NCBI GenBank assembly: GCA_022560025.1
Contig: JAFISE010000021.1
Coordinates: 62,001 to 126,000, forward strand
DNA length: 64,000 nt
Direction: 5' to 3'
Source: Stagonosporopsis chrysanthemi
Taxonomy: Eukaryota > Ascomycota > Dothideomycetes > Pleosporales > Didymellaceae
Below, in pieces: positions 44,838 to 55,992 of this stretch. The translations under genes were made by a program, and so were the position numbers. The notes under the pieces were generated by a model that saw only the letters and a list, made by a program, of their open reading frames with translations, did no database searches and had not been told where the DNA came from. Positions within the stretch are counted from its first letter, which is position 1. Each line of letters begins with the position of its first letter.

Positions 44838-46034
44838 ATGGGGCGTCCATTCAGGGTCTCGGCACCACAACGCTCCTTGTGTCACTTGCGGTACCGACTT
44901 GCGCTGGTATCACTGGTCTTCATTCTCTTCAAACAACACCACCTCTTCTTCAAATACCGAAAAGCGCTTGCGGCCAAATATTCACCGACCGAATTTCCAA
45001 TTCTCTGGGAGCAACAGCCATGGGTCTTAGACGAAGAGCGTGCGCATTACCAGGATCAACTTGTGGTAAACCGAGCAGCATGGCGGCCACTACGCGAGGG
45101 CTGGGAAGGAAAGACATTCATCTATCAAGGTTCAGTGATCAAAACATTCACACCCGGACGCAGTCCGTTCCGCAACTGTGCACCAGGCACTGCAGATGAG
45201 AAATGGCCAACAGAACTCCCGGCTTCTCTGTATTTTGGCGGCTCTGAGCAAAGCAACACCTCTTCACACAACGGCTTTCTACCAGTGCAAGCACTCTTCA
45301 TGGCAGCATCCTCTACCACTCAAGCAGAATGGCATCTAGTAACGCCGCTGGTCAAGTTTGGAAGTCTTCAGGATCTGGCTCTTAAAGCGCGCAAGCGAAA
45401 GCAGACCTATCGCAAGATAGACGAGCGTTACCGTCCAGCCTTCACGGGCTTACTCGATAACCTTCAGGTTCTGCACAACGCTGGCTACTGCCACGATGAT
45501 GTCAAACCGGGCAACATTCTTGTATCTGACCACGCACATTGGATACTTGGAGATCTAGGCAACCTCCGACGAATCGCACACCCCTATCACACATCGCTGA
45601 TATGGAAAGAGAACATACAGCTACCCGACTGTCGCCAGAATGACGTGTTCAGGGCACTTAAGACGTATGTACATTTTGTCCGCGCCGCAGCCGTCGATGC
45701 AGCGGCTTTCGACACCGATTTTTTCGAAGTGCGAGACCCACTCAGTCGATTATTCTGGTCAGTTGCAGCAGATACGCCGGATTTTGATGTAGAGGGGTTA
45801 CGTGCTAGGTCAGCGACGATGGATAATTCGTGGGTTGATAGCAACAACACGGTAGAGGACAGAGTGTTGTTAGCGGCACAGAGCTTCGCCTGGCTGAGTG
45901 TGATCTCGCGGCGCTCGGCACTTCACTTTGCAGTCAATCAGGCATTGCAGACGCGGATGGGGGAGAAGATGGCAAGGTGGTGGGCGATGACATGGTTTTT
46001 TGGCGTCCCGGTTACGATTACATGCGACATTTAA
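44838..46034 (+). CDS. Membrane-anchored protein-kinase-like protein
   Basis: 398 residues from the ATG at 44838 (MGRPFRVSAP); the frame is open further upstream but only from a TTG. An N-terminal hydrophobic segment (YRLALVSLVFILF) is a probable membrane anchor or signal anchor. The kinase fold is divergent: the candidate ATP lysine is in VIKTF; a candidate helix-C Glu is in WPTELPASL; the catalytic loop is CHDDVKPGNILV, with Asp, Lys and Asn intact but HDD in place of HRD; and the metal site is GDLGN, so DLG replaces DFG. There is no clear glycine-rich loop, and the region after DLG is short before a non-kinase C-terminus. Activity is possible but uncertain. Not assigned to a named family. 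Confidence 0.7.
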   Translation: MGRPFRVSAPQRSLCHLRYRLALVSLVFILFKQHHLFFKYRKALAAKYSPTEFPILWEQQPWVLDEERAHYQDQLVVNRAAWRPLREGWEGKTFIYQGSVIKTFTPGRSPFRNCAPGTADEKWPTELPASLYFGGSEQSNTSSHNGFLPVQALFMAASSTTQAEWHLVTPLVKFGSLQDLALKARKRKQTYRKIDERYRPAFTGLLDNLQVLHNAGYCHDDVKPGNILVSDHAHWILGDLGNLRRIAHPYHTSLIWKENIQLPDCRQNDVFRALKTYVHFVRAAAVDAAAFDTDFFEVRDPLSRLFWSVAADTPDFDVEGLRARSATMDNSWVDSNNTVEDRVLLAAQSFAWLSVISRRSALHFAVNQALQTRMGEKMARWWAMTWFFGVPVTITCDI

Positions 46035-46954
46035 TACTCTGGGTCCTCGATTTTAGATCTTATGGTCTGTGTTGCTACTTGCTGCAGTGTGGCACCGGCA
46101 TGGAGCGAAGCCTTGCTGTGTGTACTATCTGGATTACTTGGCCATGAGGGATTAAGTGAATCTACCCTTATCACCTCACGTCTACATCATGGTTACTGTA
46201 ATTGAACTGACGAAGTCAAATAGTCCAGTAAGCCATATTCAGCCAATTGACTTGCTGCGCATAAAGAAACCTCTCAACAGCGAGTATGCCGGGCACTCTT
46301 TGTGATATTTTGGCTCTGAATCACATCTGACCTTCCTTTCACTCACAAGCGTTTGCCAATTCGAGTTGTCATTTGACAGAACTTCTCTGCGGCTAGATAG
46401 TGTTTGCATCAGATACAGTACTGGCCTGCGCTGCCTTCTTTTAGAGTTTGACAGGGGTTTGTCTTTCTGATGAGCCAAAATCGAGATAGAAACCGCAGCA
46501 AGCCACGCTATGTAATGGAGACAAGCCGTCATTGGTTCATCATTGACCCCTTGTTTGTCAAATAGAAGATGGTGGCAGCTGCGGCGTCTCCACCTTCAAA
46601 TACCGAACCGGAAGTATATGGGACAACCGCGACCGTTTGCCTTTCCAAGCGAGAGGAAGCCTGCAAACAGACGACGCAAGAGGAGGGCAGTAAGGGCCCA
46701 GGGCACTCTATAGCCAGCTCTTCTCGCGCAGCCTTTTCCTCAAGGGCGAGGTTTGGTACCGCTCAAATCGTTCTCAGTATCTCTCGAGATCCACCTCGCA
46801 GTCAGAAAAGCTCGTCTTCCTGATCTTGCGATGGCGCACCACTTCAGCAAGGATCCGGAGTTCCGTGTCAGCGTTAATGTGCCATAACCGAGAGCCGACT
46901 TGTTCAGATAATCCAAGAAAAAAATGTCAGCGTGTGTGATATTGGTGTCGTGTC
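46035..46954. other. Convergent intergenic region
   Basis: The 3' flanks of the kinase-like gene (+) and the amidase (-). No credible ORF. Confidence 0.6.
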
Positions 46955-48601
46955 TTAGTCGAGATTCTCTAGCGGTAGACCGATCAATTGTGTGATGTGT
47001 TCGAGGATACCAACGATCTTTTCGTCCTCGAACCTTCTGCCCACAAGTTGCAGGCCTACCGGTGCGCCATTGAACTCTTCGGGGTCCCATAGCTTCCTAT
47101 TCTCGTCATCAAGCTCGCCCAAGGATACCTCATCGCTACACCACTTGTCCTGCTTCATGTCGGCTTTGCACACCGGGAACACAAGTCCGGGGTAGTCGAG
47201 CAGATTCCACTGACTTGTGTAACCCCAGTACCTTGCAGTGTTGTGCTTGGGCGCAACACCAGGGCCTACAGGACATAGCAAAGCATCGATGCCATGCTTT
47301 TTCCAATGCAATGCATACTCTTTGCGATATGCCTCGCGCTCTTCAGACCAGTATGCCAGCTCTCCAACCGACATTTTCTTGACACATGGATTCTCCCTGA
47401 TGATCCACTCGGATAACGGTCGCCAGGGCTCGCCGGATGAGGCGATATCCTCAGAGTCTGCTTCCCCGCCATCGGGAAAGTAAAGTGAGGCTAAAATTGC
47501 CCAGGCTTCGTCGTGCAAATGTGGTGAAAAGTCGACGACCTCAACATTGTGTGTCTTCATCATCTCCACAACAAGGTTCAAAGCCCGCGTGATTGGTGGG
47601 TGCGGTCTTACAATCCTGTCGTGCCATAGCACGCCTATTCGCAATGGCCGATCAGTAGGGACAGAGAACGGCCGCCAGGGCATCGGGATAAGTGCAGGCT
47701 CCTCAATCCATGGCTCTGCATCTATGACTGTTTTCATCAAGATTTTGAGTCCTTGCAAGGACGTTGAAAGCGGCCCAAGAACTGTCTCAACAATATCTGC
47801 GCCTGCCATCATGTAACCCCAGCCATCTGTAGGTAATCTGAATGCTGTAGGCTTCAAACCATAAACGCCGCAGTTCGCTGCCGGACTTCGAATTGAACCG
47901 CCGACGTCCGAACCGATGCCCAGGCACGAGCCCTTGAGAGCAATGAGGGCACCTTCGCCGCCTGAGCTTCCACCTGAAGTCAGATGTCTGTTGTAAGGGT
48001 TCGTCGTGACGCCATAGAGGTTTGAGTCTGTCTCCAGATGCATCATTGTTTGTGGTACAGTCGTTCTGCAGTGGAAGACAGCACCTGCATCACGCAGCAC
48101 CTGGATGATATGCGCGTCCTCTTTTGCGATTGTATCCCAGTGTGATATATAGCCTGTCGTGCATCGCAAACCTTCAAGCCCTAGATGTTCTTTCAAGCTG
48201 ATAGGCAAACCGTGCAGTGGGCCGATCGGCCGCTGATGCTCTTGGTAGTATGCATCTAGCTCCTTTGCGCGATCCAGTGCGAGAGAAGGTAGGAGCTCCG
48301 TGAGACAGTTTGATAAACCTTGAGCTACAGCAGCATGTTGCAGGAAAGCAGTGGTGACTTCAACTGCAGACAAGCGACCACCAGATAAGGACAGAAGCAA
48401 CACTTCGGGCGTTAGATTTGTGATGGCTAAAACGGAAGGGTGCAGTAACAGCTTGGGCAGATGCAAGACACCTTTCGGCAGGTCGGAGGGTACTTTTGGC
48501 GCTGATGGGGTCAAAGCAGCTATGGTAATGTCTCGATGGCCTTGTGCTTCTTCTGCGATCTCAGTCCACGCTCTCTTAGATGGCTTTCTCGCGGCAGGCA
48601 T
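46955..48601 (-). CDS. Amidase-signature hydrolase (acetamidase/general amidase type)
   Basis: Hydrolyses carboxylic amides to acid and ammonia. Single exon, 548 residues, usual for fungal amidases. The Ser-cisSer-Lys triad is visible: Lys in PISLKEHLG (about residue 136), the middle Ser in the glycine-rich TSGGSSGGEGALIALKGS, and the nucleophile Ser in GSDVGGSIRSPAANCG (about 237). The following GLKPTAFRLP is also canonical. The C-terminal part carries NLLDYPGLVFPVCK and GAPVGLQLVGRRFEDE. No signal peptide, so probably cytosolic. The N-terminal sequence RAWTEIAEEAQGHRD is typical of the filamentous-fungal acetamidase-like group. The substrate is not determinable. It is divergent from the MSS116-type gene with 294 bases between starts. 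Confidence 0.92.
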   Translation of the reverse strand: MPAARKPSKRAWTEIAEEAQGHRDITIAALTPSAPKVPSDLPKGVLHLPKLLLHPSVLAITNLTPEVLLLSLSGGRLSAVEVTTAFLQHAAVAQGLSNCLTELLPSLALDRAKELDAYYQEHQRPIGPLHGLPISLKEHLGLEGLRCTTGYISHWDTIAKEDAHIIQVLRDAGAVFHCRTTVPQTMMHLETDSNLYGVTTNPYNRHLTSGGSSGGEGALIALKGSCLGIGSDVGGSIRSPAANCGVYGLKPTAFRLPTDGWGYMMAGADIVETVLGPLSTSLQGLKILMKTVIDAEPWIEEPALIPMPWRPFSVPTDRPLRIGVLWHDRIVRPHPPITRALNLVVEMMKTHNVEVVDFSPHLHDEAWAILASLYFPDGGEADSEDIASSGEPWRPLSEWIIRENPCVKKMSVGELAYWSEEREAYRKEYALHWKKHGIDALLCPVGPGVAPKHNTARYWGYTSQWNLLDYPGLVFPVCKADMKQDKWCSDEVSLGELDDENRKLWDPEEFNGAPVGLQLVGRRFEDEKIVGILEHITQLIGLPLENLD

Positions 48602-48895
48602 AATTCAAGACCAGTGAGAACGTTGGAGATATAATGTGCGTTTGCAGAAGCCTCGTGAGAAGTGTGTTGTACCTTCTGAGCATGAAATATATGACAGTCA
48701 CATGATGGCTGCAGCGAGGTTCTCCTTCCTTGGCGCGTTGCTGAGTCAGCGCGGCGTCATTCGCCGTGCTGCTCGAGACTTTTTTGTGGACAATGTCTGA
48801 GACGCGACGCAGGCTCTGCAGATAGACACATTCTTGGTTTTCGTTCTTTGTCTTTCAAAAGGCAAAATTTGTGTATGTACTAGGCTGTGTACGCA
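48602..48895. promoter_or_regulatory. Divergent promoter of the amidase and helicase genes
   Basis: 294 bases between two opposed start codons, holding both core promoters. No strong TATA consensus noticed. Confidence 0.6.
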
Positions 48896-50674
48896 ATGAA
48901 GTCTATTCCATATTCTCTGTTTGCTCCTTCCAGTGTTGCAGCACGTCTTTCCCTATCAACTAACACTTCCCGCCATTACAGCAAACTTCACTTCACCTAC
49001 AACTACAGGCAGCTATCGACTACCATGCCTCCTCCACCCAAGCGCAAGTGGCACCGTCCCAGGCCCAATGGCGCTGCTCCCAACAACGCAGCCAGCCCTC
49101 ACTCGACCGCTGCTCAGCAGCCGAAGCGCCCAAAGACCACCGAAATCCTACAACAAGAGATGGGCTCGGCCGGACCTGTCGACGTAAAGGCAATGTACAG
49201 CACATCTGCTGGTGGTGCTGAAGCGAAGCGGTTCTCTGAAATGGCCGGCGCACTGGATCAAGCGTTGCTGAACGGCCTGGGTAAGATGGGCTTTGAGTTT
49301 ATGTCGCCAGTGCAGCAGAAGGTCCTCACTGAGCTGCCAAACATCACGTCTGATTGCATTGTGCAAGCGAAGACTGGCACAGGCAAGACTGTTGCTTTCC
49401 TGTTGCCTGCCATCCAGAACATCCTTATTGGCAACGCGCCTCCGAAGGGCAAAGTAGGCATTCTCATCATCTGCCCCACCCGCGAGTTGGCGCTGCAGAT
49501 TGCGAAGGAGGCTAACGGCGTCACTGCCTGCTTGCCACGGAGAATGGAGACTCACACTGCCTTTGGTGGGACCTCTCGTGCTTCCAACCTCAAGGCTTTC
49601 ATGAACGGCAACCCGACAATCCTGGTCGCCACCCCTGGCCGACTCGACGATATTCTGGGTGAGGAGGAGGTTCGCGAACGATTCACCCACGTCAAGACTG
49701 TCGTCCTCGATGAAGCAGACCAGATGCTCGATGCCGGTTTCGCGCCGGCAGTCAAGAAGATCCTCCGTCGCATACCTCCGAAGAACGATGGCTGGCAGGG
49801 CATGTGCTTCTCTGCGACTATGAACCCAGACGTCATGGACGTTGCCAAGTGCGTGCTCTTCCCTGGCTACACCACACTCTCCACCGTGGACCCCAACGAA
49901 GTTCCAACCCACGAGCGTGTTCCACAGTTCTTCATCACCGTTCCCAGTGTTACCCAGACTTTCGCCGCTCTACTTGCCTTGATCGAAGAAGAATACAACA
50001 AAAACCCCACCGACTTCAAGGTGATCGTGTTTGGTACGACTGCCAATGGTGTAGGCTTATTCTACGACCTTTACAAGAACGCACTGCCTCAATTCAGGCT
50101 CTTCGAGTTGCACAGCCGAATGTCGCAGCCAGCTCGTACCAAGACCACTCAACAATTCAAGGATGCTTCCAGTGGTATCTTGGTGGCTTCTGACGTAGTT
50201 GGTCGCGGCATGGACTTTCCCAATGTTGGTCTTGTAGTCCAAGTTGGCCTCCCATCCAGCACGGAGCAGTACATTCACCGGGTGGGTCGTACCGCTAGGG
50301 CAGGCAAAGATGGACGCGCTGTCATCGTTCTTTCCGAGCAGGAGTCTTTCTTCCCCAAGATCAACAAGACATTGCCTCTCAACCCTTACCCTGTTGACAT
50401 CGTATCGCAAGTTCCCAAGCATCAGCGATCCGTCGACCGAGCCTTTACGAACGTTGAGGAGGAAGCCAAAGCTAAGGCCTACCAGGCCTTCCTCGGATAC
50501 AACAAGACGTTCTTGAAGAAGCTGAAGCTGACACCGGCTGAGCTTGTGCGACTTGCGAACGAGTACGCTCACGCTATGGGTTGTCCAGAGCCGCCTCTGA
50601 TCGAGAAGAGTACTGTTGGCAAGATGGGGCTGAAAGGTGTTCCCGGTCTCAGGATTGGTTCTCGCAGGGCGTAA
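48896..50674 (+). CDS. MSS116: Mitochondrial DEAD-box RNA helicase, MSS116-like
   Basis: ATP-dependent RNA chaperone for mitochondrial intron splicing and translation. Single exon, 592 residues from the ATG at 48896; the three codons before it open with GTG. The first ~45 residues are basic, Ser-rich and lack acidic residues, as expected of a mitochondrial presequence. Motifs in order: Q motif region (MGFEFMSPVQQKVL), I AKTGTGKT, Ia PTRELALQIA, Ib TPGRLDD, II DEADQ (final residue Gln instead of the usual Asp of DEAD), III SATM, V ASDVVGRGMDFP, VI HRVGRTARAG. DEADQ simply reads D-E-A-D followed by Q, so motif II is intact. The C-terminal tail resembles MSS116 and the filamentous-fungal homologue. 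Confidence 0.9.
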   Translation: MKSIPYSLFAPSSVAARLSLSTNTSRHYSKLHFTYNYRQLSTTMPPPPKRKWHRPRPNGAAPNNAASPHSTAAQQPKRPKTTEILQQEMGSAGPVDVKAMYSTSAGGAEAKRFSEMAGALDQALLNGLGKMGFEFMSPVQQKVLTELPNITSDCIVQAKTGTGKTVAFLLPAIQNILIGNAPPKGKVGILIICPTRELALQIAKEANGVTACLPRRMETHTAFGGTSRASNLKAFMNGNPTILVATPGRLDDILGEEEVRERFTHVKTVVLDEADQMLDAGFAPAVKKILRRIPPKNDGWQGMCFSATMNPDVMDVAKCVLFPGYTTLSTVDPNEVPTHERVPQFFITVPSVTQTFAALLALIEEEYNKNPTDFKVIVFGTTANGVGLFYDLYKNALPQFRLFELHSRMSQPARTKTTQQFKDASSGILVASDVVGRGMDFPNVGLVVQVGLPSSTEQYIHRVGRTARAGKDGRAVIVLSEQESFFPKINKTLPLNPYPVDIVSQVPKHQRSVDRAFTNVEEEAKAKAYQAFLGYNKTFLKKLKLTPAELVRLANEYAHAMGCPEPPLIEKSTVGKMGLKGVPGLRIGSRRA

Positions 50675-51748
50675 GCCACGAACCGAGCCTGTTTAGGCGA
50701 CAACTTGTGCTCGCCATCCCAAAGCAACGCGTCATCAGTAGTGGCAATAATTATACGCCGTCGTCTCTTCCTCTGCAGTTTGTTGCATGATACCCGGCGT
50801 TTCGGATCACGGCGTTCGGCATATAGACCGAGCAGATGAACAAGGAATCATACCTTCCGCTCCTGATAGAACTTTGTAGATACCTCATTACGAACTATAC
50901 GAAGCCGAAAAGCGGTGTGGCTGAATTTTTCTTACTCATTGATTACGTGCGTGGAAGCAAGGGAGTTTGAAAAGTCCAAACGCGTTACATAGAACACAGA
51001 AACGTTCGCGCCACCACCATCAGGTCTTCAACGGCCTTCAGCACTTTGGCCAGCACTTCGCCATGTTATGCAGTCTGATGTTCTTTACCCTGGTAGATTG
51101 AAGTTTGCCTTGCTCTCTCTTCCCCTCCCATCGCGACCCCACTGCCTCTAGACAGTCCATGCCTCTCGAGAGGTTTCATCGATATTGTACTGTTGCTGGG
51201 CCGAGGCATGCTTCGTACTTAATGTCAGGCATACATTGGTGTGACCGGCGCCCAGTGAGCGTGGAAGAGTGGCACCTGTATCGAGAGCTTGTGTCGCCGC
51301 CTCCCTTTGCTGCTGCATCCGATTGAGCAAGGCCCAGACACAACACTGCGCTACCTCAGCACTGGTACGGTCATTTTCGTCTGCCCGGTCTGAACTGTCT
51401 CCGTCACAATGGCGCTGGATGCGTAAGGTAAGTCTGCGAGGGGCGACCGAGAGACAATGAAGCCATCACAGTGCCCATAATAGCTATCTTACGAGGCCAT
51501 CGATACACTAAGACGACCAAAGACATCGGCAAGGCTGCTCAGGCCTCGAGTTTCCACCAAATGAGAGACTTCATTCGACGCGTTTCGATATTTTGTGCCC
51601 CATCGCCTCCAACTAGCCCAGGAACACACCTCATGAGACGATATGCAGCCGGCACTCCCGTGGAAGTGGTGAGTCCTCATCTATTTGGTGTGAGTGTAAG
51701 CAAGCTGAAAGGCTCCCTTAACTCCACTAAAGCGACCATTACGAAGAG
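50675..51748. other. Intergenic region
   Basis: Between two same-strand genes; small ORFs only. No repeat or RNA gene recognised. Confidence 0.6.
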
Positions 51749-51755
51749 TATATAG
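51749..51755 (+). promoter_or_regulatory. TATA box of the secreted Thr/Ser-rich protein gene
   Basis: TATATAG lies about 100 bases upstream of the ATG, followed by a long pyrimidine-rich leader typical of highly expressed fungal genes. Confidence 0.55.
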
Positions 51756-51851
51756 CAGCCTCAGCATTCATCTCAGCAAGCTGTCCAGCAGCCCACTCAC
51801 TTCTTTCGTTCGCTCTTTCCAGTCCTTAGTACTTTTTAAAGCATCATCAAG

Positions 51852-53295
51852 ATGATTATTCCCATTCTCGTTGCTGTCCTTGCGGCAGTCTCCACCGCCC
51901 AGTGCCAGGAGGAGGTCACCGAGACTGTTACGCGATGCACGACCAGCTACAGCGAATTCGCTGTCCCAACTGGATCTACCATCAGGACAGGCTACTTCAC
52001 TACGACCTTCACCTACAACTTTGCCATCACCAGCACCACACAGGCGACGATTACCGTGACTCCTGCTGCGACTACCTTTACAAATGTCGTCAACGTCACT
52101 TCTACCACGACCACCACCGTGACTTCTACACCACCCGCGACTACTATCTCGGCTTCACCTGGATTCTTCCCTCTTGTCAACACTGGCCTCGTGGTTGCAC
52201 CCACACCCAGCGCGACAGCAATCGGTCGTCATCGACGTGCGTCGCTTGAGTCCCGCGCCCAACACCTTGAGAGGGTCAAGCGTCTCCCCCAGACGCCATC
52301 CGGCAACACCAGCGGATTCATCGTGCTTCCCAACGGCCAGGCACAGAGTCTCAACCGTGGCTTCCCTGCTTTCGTCGAGTGCCGTGTCAGTGTCAACATT
52401 AACAGCACCACGACCACTATTGTCACTGTCTCGCCTGTCACTGAAGTTTTGATCCCGGCTACTGCTACTGCTGTCAGCACCTCTACATTCTTCACTACTG
52501 AGACGGTCCTTGAGACGGCGGCTCAGCCAACTGAGTATGCGGCTTGTCAAGCCAACAACGTTGGTGAGTAGATCTCGAACAGATCCATTCGTGGCGGAAT
52601 CATACTGACATGTGCTAGTAAACAACGTTATCGGGTTCGCCAACGCGCCCATTTACTTCGACCGCATCGTCTTCGCCAACGACGAGGGCTTCCCGCTCGC
52701 CAACAGCCTCGTCGTCAACACCACCTCGCCTGTCAACTGCTGCATCGCATGCCAGAACACTCCCTTCTGCGCAGGATCTTTCTACGCTCCCTCCATCAGT
52801 GCCTGCCACTTGCAACTGACCCAAGCCGCACCCAACGCCACCGTTCCCACCCTGCCGTCTGCGACTCTGCTCCCTCCTTTCCCTCTCTCCTCTTCGAACA
52901 CCTCCCTCCCCACAGCATCCGGCGCCCCCTTCCCCGCAGGCAACGAAACTGCAGCCTTCTTGACTGGCACTGTCGCGCTTGCCACCGCCTACTCGACCTT
53001 GATTCCCATTGCGACGCCCATCTCCGACGGCTCCATGAGCATTCTGCCCATCGCCGCGTCGCCATCAACAGGTACCTGGGCGCAGCCTGGTGCAGGAACC
53101 TGCTCCGCGGGCAGTCTTAGCTTGTACCTTGGTCGCGTGTACGGACAGAGCAGCTTCCCGCCCGGGGTGGCGCTGTACGTCAGCAATGGTCCTTGCGGGC
53201 GTATTAGCATTGGGTCCGATGAGGCGGCACCGGTCAGCGAAGAGGATTTGACGCCTCTTGTTGAGAGGAGGTGGATTGGCAGCTCGCTGTTGTAA
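51852..53295 (+). CDS. Secreted Thr/Ser-rich cell-surface protein with a PAN/Apple-like Cys segment
   Basis: Exons 51852-52563 and 52619-53295 give 462 residues. The signal peptide covers residues 1-18 (MIIPILVAVLAAVSTAQC). It is followed by about 90 residues dominated by Thr, Ser and Val, which are likely O-glycosylated. Two basic cleavage candidates, RHRR (about 126) and VKR (about 143), look like Kex2 sites flanking a short helical linker. After a second Thr-rich stretch, exon 2 opens a Cys-containing module (NCCIACQNTPFCAGSFY) resembling PAN/Apple-like domains of fungal secreted proteins. The C-terminus has two further Cys (GTCSAGS, GPCGRIS). No GPI signal is evident, since the C-terminus is short and not hydrophobic. 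No specific function assigned. Confidence 0.8.
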
Positions 53296-55991
53296 GTGAT
53301 CTGAGAAGCAAAGAAGAACATGTGAAGACGGAGGTCGAGATTGAAACGGGCTGGAATGGTAATTCACGGTGTCTGGTAGATTGGTCTCCTTGTCCATGTC
53401 ACTCATTCATGTTCTGGATTTGTTCGCGCTTTGCTTGAATTCGCTTCGGAACATACTTCTCGACCAGGAGGTCTTTTGCTGGATACTTGAATGTAGAAAT
53501 TGAACACTTCGCATCGAAACATCCAGAACCTTACTCGTAGTGATGACTCGAATCTCGAAGTGTAGTCGGAAAGGGACCAGAGAATGTGGTGCAAGGTTGG
53601 AGGTATCGCTAACCCTTTTCAGCGATCTAGACATTCTTGATGTAGCACGAAGGAACTACAATGAGCTCAACCCACAGGCCAAGGTATGAAGCAAGCAGTG
53701 TTCGGCGACGTATCGTGACTCGAACCGAAAGGGTTGTGCCAGCATAGGGCTGAGTGAATCCTAAACATTTGCAGTTGTTCTCGGAAAGTGCTTCCTTTGA
53801 TCTCAATGTGGATTGATGACGCATGAAGACATCCCTGGATACAGAACCCAAGCCCGTCGTCTCGGAAGTTATGGTCAGGACGATGCGTTCTTCCCGCTTT
53901 AGAACGGACAAAGGGAGATGCCGATTGAAACAGTTGGCTCGATACCCTGGAGTTCGCAGCAGTAGTGCTGTAGATCTGTCTTGCAGGCTGCATGGCGATG
54001 AGATGGGCAAGGGAACGGTGGGTCATGGCGAAGCTGACTGCATGATGAAGAGTTTGTTTGGTACGCTGATGGCGCGTTGCCATGCCGACCGCCGTGGCGT
54101 GTTGTTGCGTCTTGTCGAACATCACAGAGACACATCTCGTGAGCGTTGCGCTCTCATTCTCACTGGGCTCACGCGACGATTGAGACAGGTGACAATTCGA
54201 CTTTGGCATGTATGTCACCGGCTTGCAATCGGCTCTCCACCCTGGCGGCAGCTCTGCACTCCGCATGGACGCTGGTAGGGCTTGAGCGGAGATGTGTTGA
54301 ACACGCAATAAGCACCCGAGGATCTTCATGTGCCCCACGTTGGATGCATCAATAGCCCGAGCCGCAAGTCCATTTCAGGTCCTCAGTCCTGGACCGGGTG
54401 GATTCGACGGAATCCATTCCGGATCGAGATCCTTGAAGGTTTCGCTTAGGAATTGACTGTGGCTGGTGGCTTGCACATCACGAGCGGCTGCTCCGAGTTC
54501 GTTATCAGACAATGAAGTGCGGGCGCTGCTGATGTACGAAGATTGGAAATGAAGCAGATACTCTATTGAGGTGAGTTCTTTGGTTGGAGCTGCATGCGTG
54601 TCAACGGCCAACGGCGGGAGCATTAGTGAAGACTGCTCGACCAAATGCCCTCGCATGAACAGGTGATCCGCTAAGCGTTGCAGCAACTCAAGGTACCCAC
54701 CCGATCGCAATGGTCTACAGCCTTACGGACTTCCGGACGGTGCGCACGTTGGCATGTTTGATTGCTGTCAGGTGTCAGGCAGGTACAAAGGGGCTCAGAA
54801 ATTTGCTATCCCAGCTGCGATCGCGATGCTCGCGCATCTCCCGAGCGTCAAGCAGCATCAGCAGCAGATCGCATTGTTTGTGAAGTACCGAGATGTATTT
54901 GGTGATTTCCGTGATGTGCCTTCTAGACCGCGTCAAGGCGTGGTCAGGCTGGTTGGTGGAGCTGGTGCTGCAACCAGGGTGCCTCGCCAGTTTCATCCGG
55001 ACCAGGCTCTCAGTGGCCGACGAGAGCCACACGGCAGGCTACGCAGCAGAACCCCTTTGACGTGCGCTGGTCGTTGGCTGGCGGCTGCCATTCGCAGTGG
55101 TGCGTGGTGCAGGCGCGCCTTCCTCCATTATTGCGACAGCCGTTCTGCGCAAAAGGAAAGAACTCACTCGCACTTGCTGGTTTGGGCTGCGACGGCTGCG
55201 AATGACAGGCGCCTTTGTCCAGCGTCCGTGAGCAAACAGCTGGCTAGCGGGGCCACTGGCGCGAGGTTATTCCTGGCCGCCATTCCGTATGACGAGCGAT
55301 CAAGATCAGTGGATTGCGGCCAGCATCGAGGCCGGCCTGCAATTGGCCTGCACCCCCTGTGTAGTCGCTGCTCCTTGCTGGAGCATCCAGGCCGCCAAGC
55401 CTGCAGCTGATTCCGAGCGCCCGCTGCTCTTGCTGCTCTACCCTCTCGCTGCGTCTTACTTGTTGGTAGCCTGTGTTCCGTTTGTTGATCGCAGCTGCCT
55501 CCCCCGCGTCCACAGTACCTTCCCGCCCTGCTTTGCGTAAACACAACAGCCGCGCACAACGAATTGTAGCCAACACGCACACTCAGCCCGCCATCGTCGA
55601 TCAGGCCATTGATCTGTCGTCACCGGCCGTCTGCTAGCGCCGGCAAGCGAGTCGCTCGGCTGCTTCACATCGCTCTCCACACAGGTAAGATAGCCCACCG
55701 CCTCGCCCACGGTCCAACGCTCACCGCTGCGCCCAAGCCTTACCCAACCTACACTCTACTACGTTGCATGACAGACAGCGTCTTCCTGTCTGCATTCACC
55801 GCCCAGACCAGCAGTCCCTCATCAGCGGTTCGCGCGGCCATCGTCATCGCAATCTCCTGTCAAACCCCATTCGCCGACCGTGCTCCGTAGCCTAAACGGC
55901 CCCGTTCTGCAAAACTCTACGCGACTTCACGCGTCAAAGCGCCTGGAGAGACTATACAAGCTCTCCCAGGACGTCGGCCGCCTCGCATGTA
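53296..55991. other. Long upstream region of the forkhead gene
   Basis: No credible gene in 2.7 kb; the longest frames (53667-54338 -, 54754-55410 +) look random. From about 55440 to 55990 the sequence becomes pyrimidine-rich and probably forms the leader of the forkhead gene. Within it, an upstream ORF starts with ATG at 55768 and ends at the TAG at 55888-55890. Confidence 0.55.
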
Positions 55992-55992
55992 A
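55987..55992 (+). promoter_or_regulatory. Start-stop element overlapping the forkhead start codon
   Basis: The sequence ATGTAATGG contains ATG at 55987-55989 followed directly by TAA at 55990-55992. The last A of this stop is the A of the predicted main ATG. If this lies in the mRNA, ribosomes would initiate, stop at once and have to shift or reinitiate one base away. Confidence 0.6.

Noticed and set aside
48887..48895. Three-codon N-terminal extension of the MSS116-type helicase
   Set aside because: It begins with GTG; the ATG at 48896 immediately follows and starts a good presequence.
53667..54338. 223-codon minus ORF upstream of the forkhead gene
   Set aside because: Random composition with His/Ser/Arg bias and no hydrophobic core pattern.
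54754..55410. 218-codon + ORF upstream of the forkhead gene
   Set aside because: No conserved motif; amino-acid composition typical of frame-shifted GC-rich DNA.
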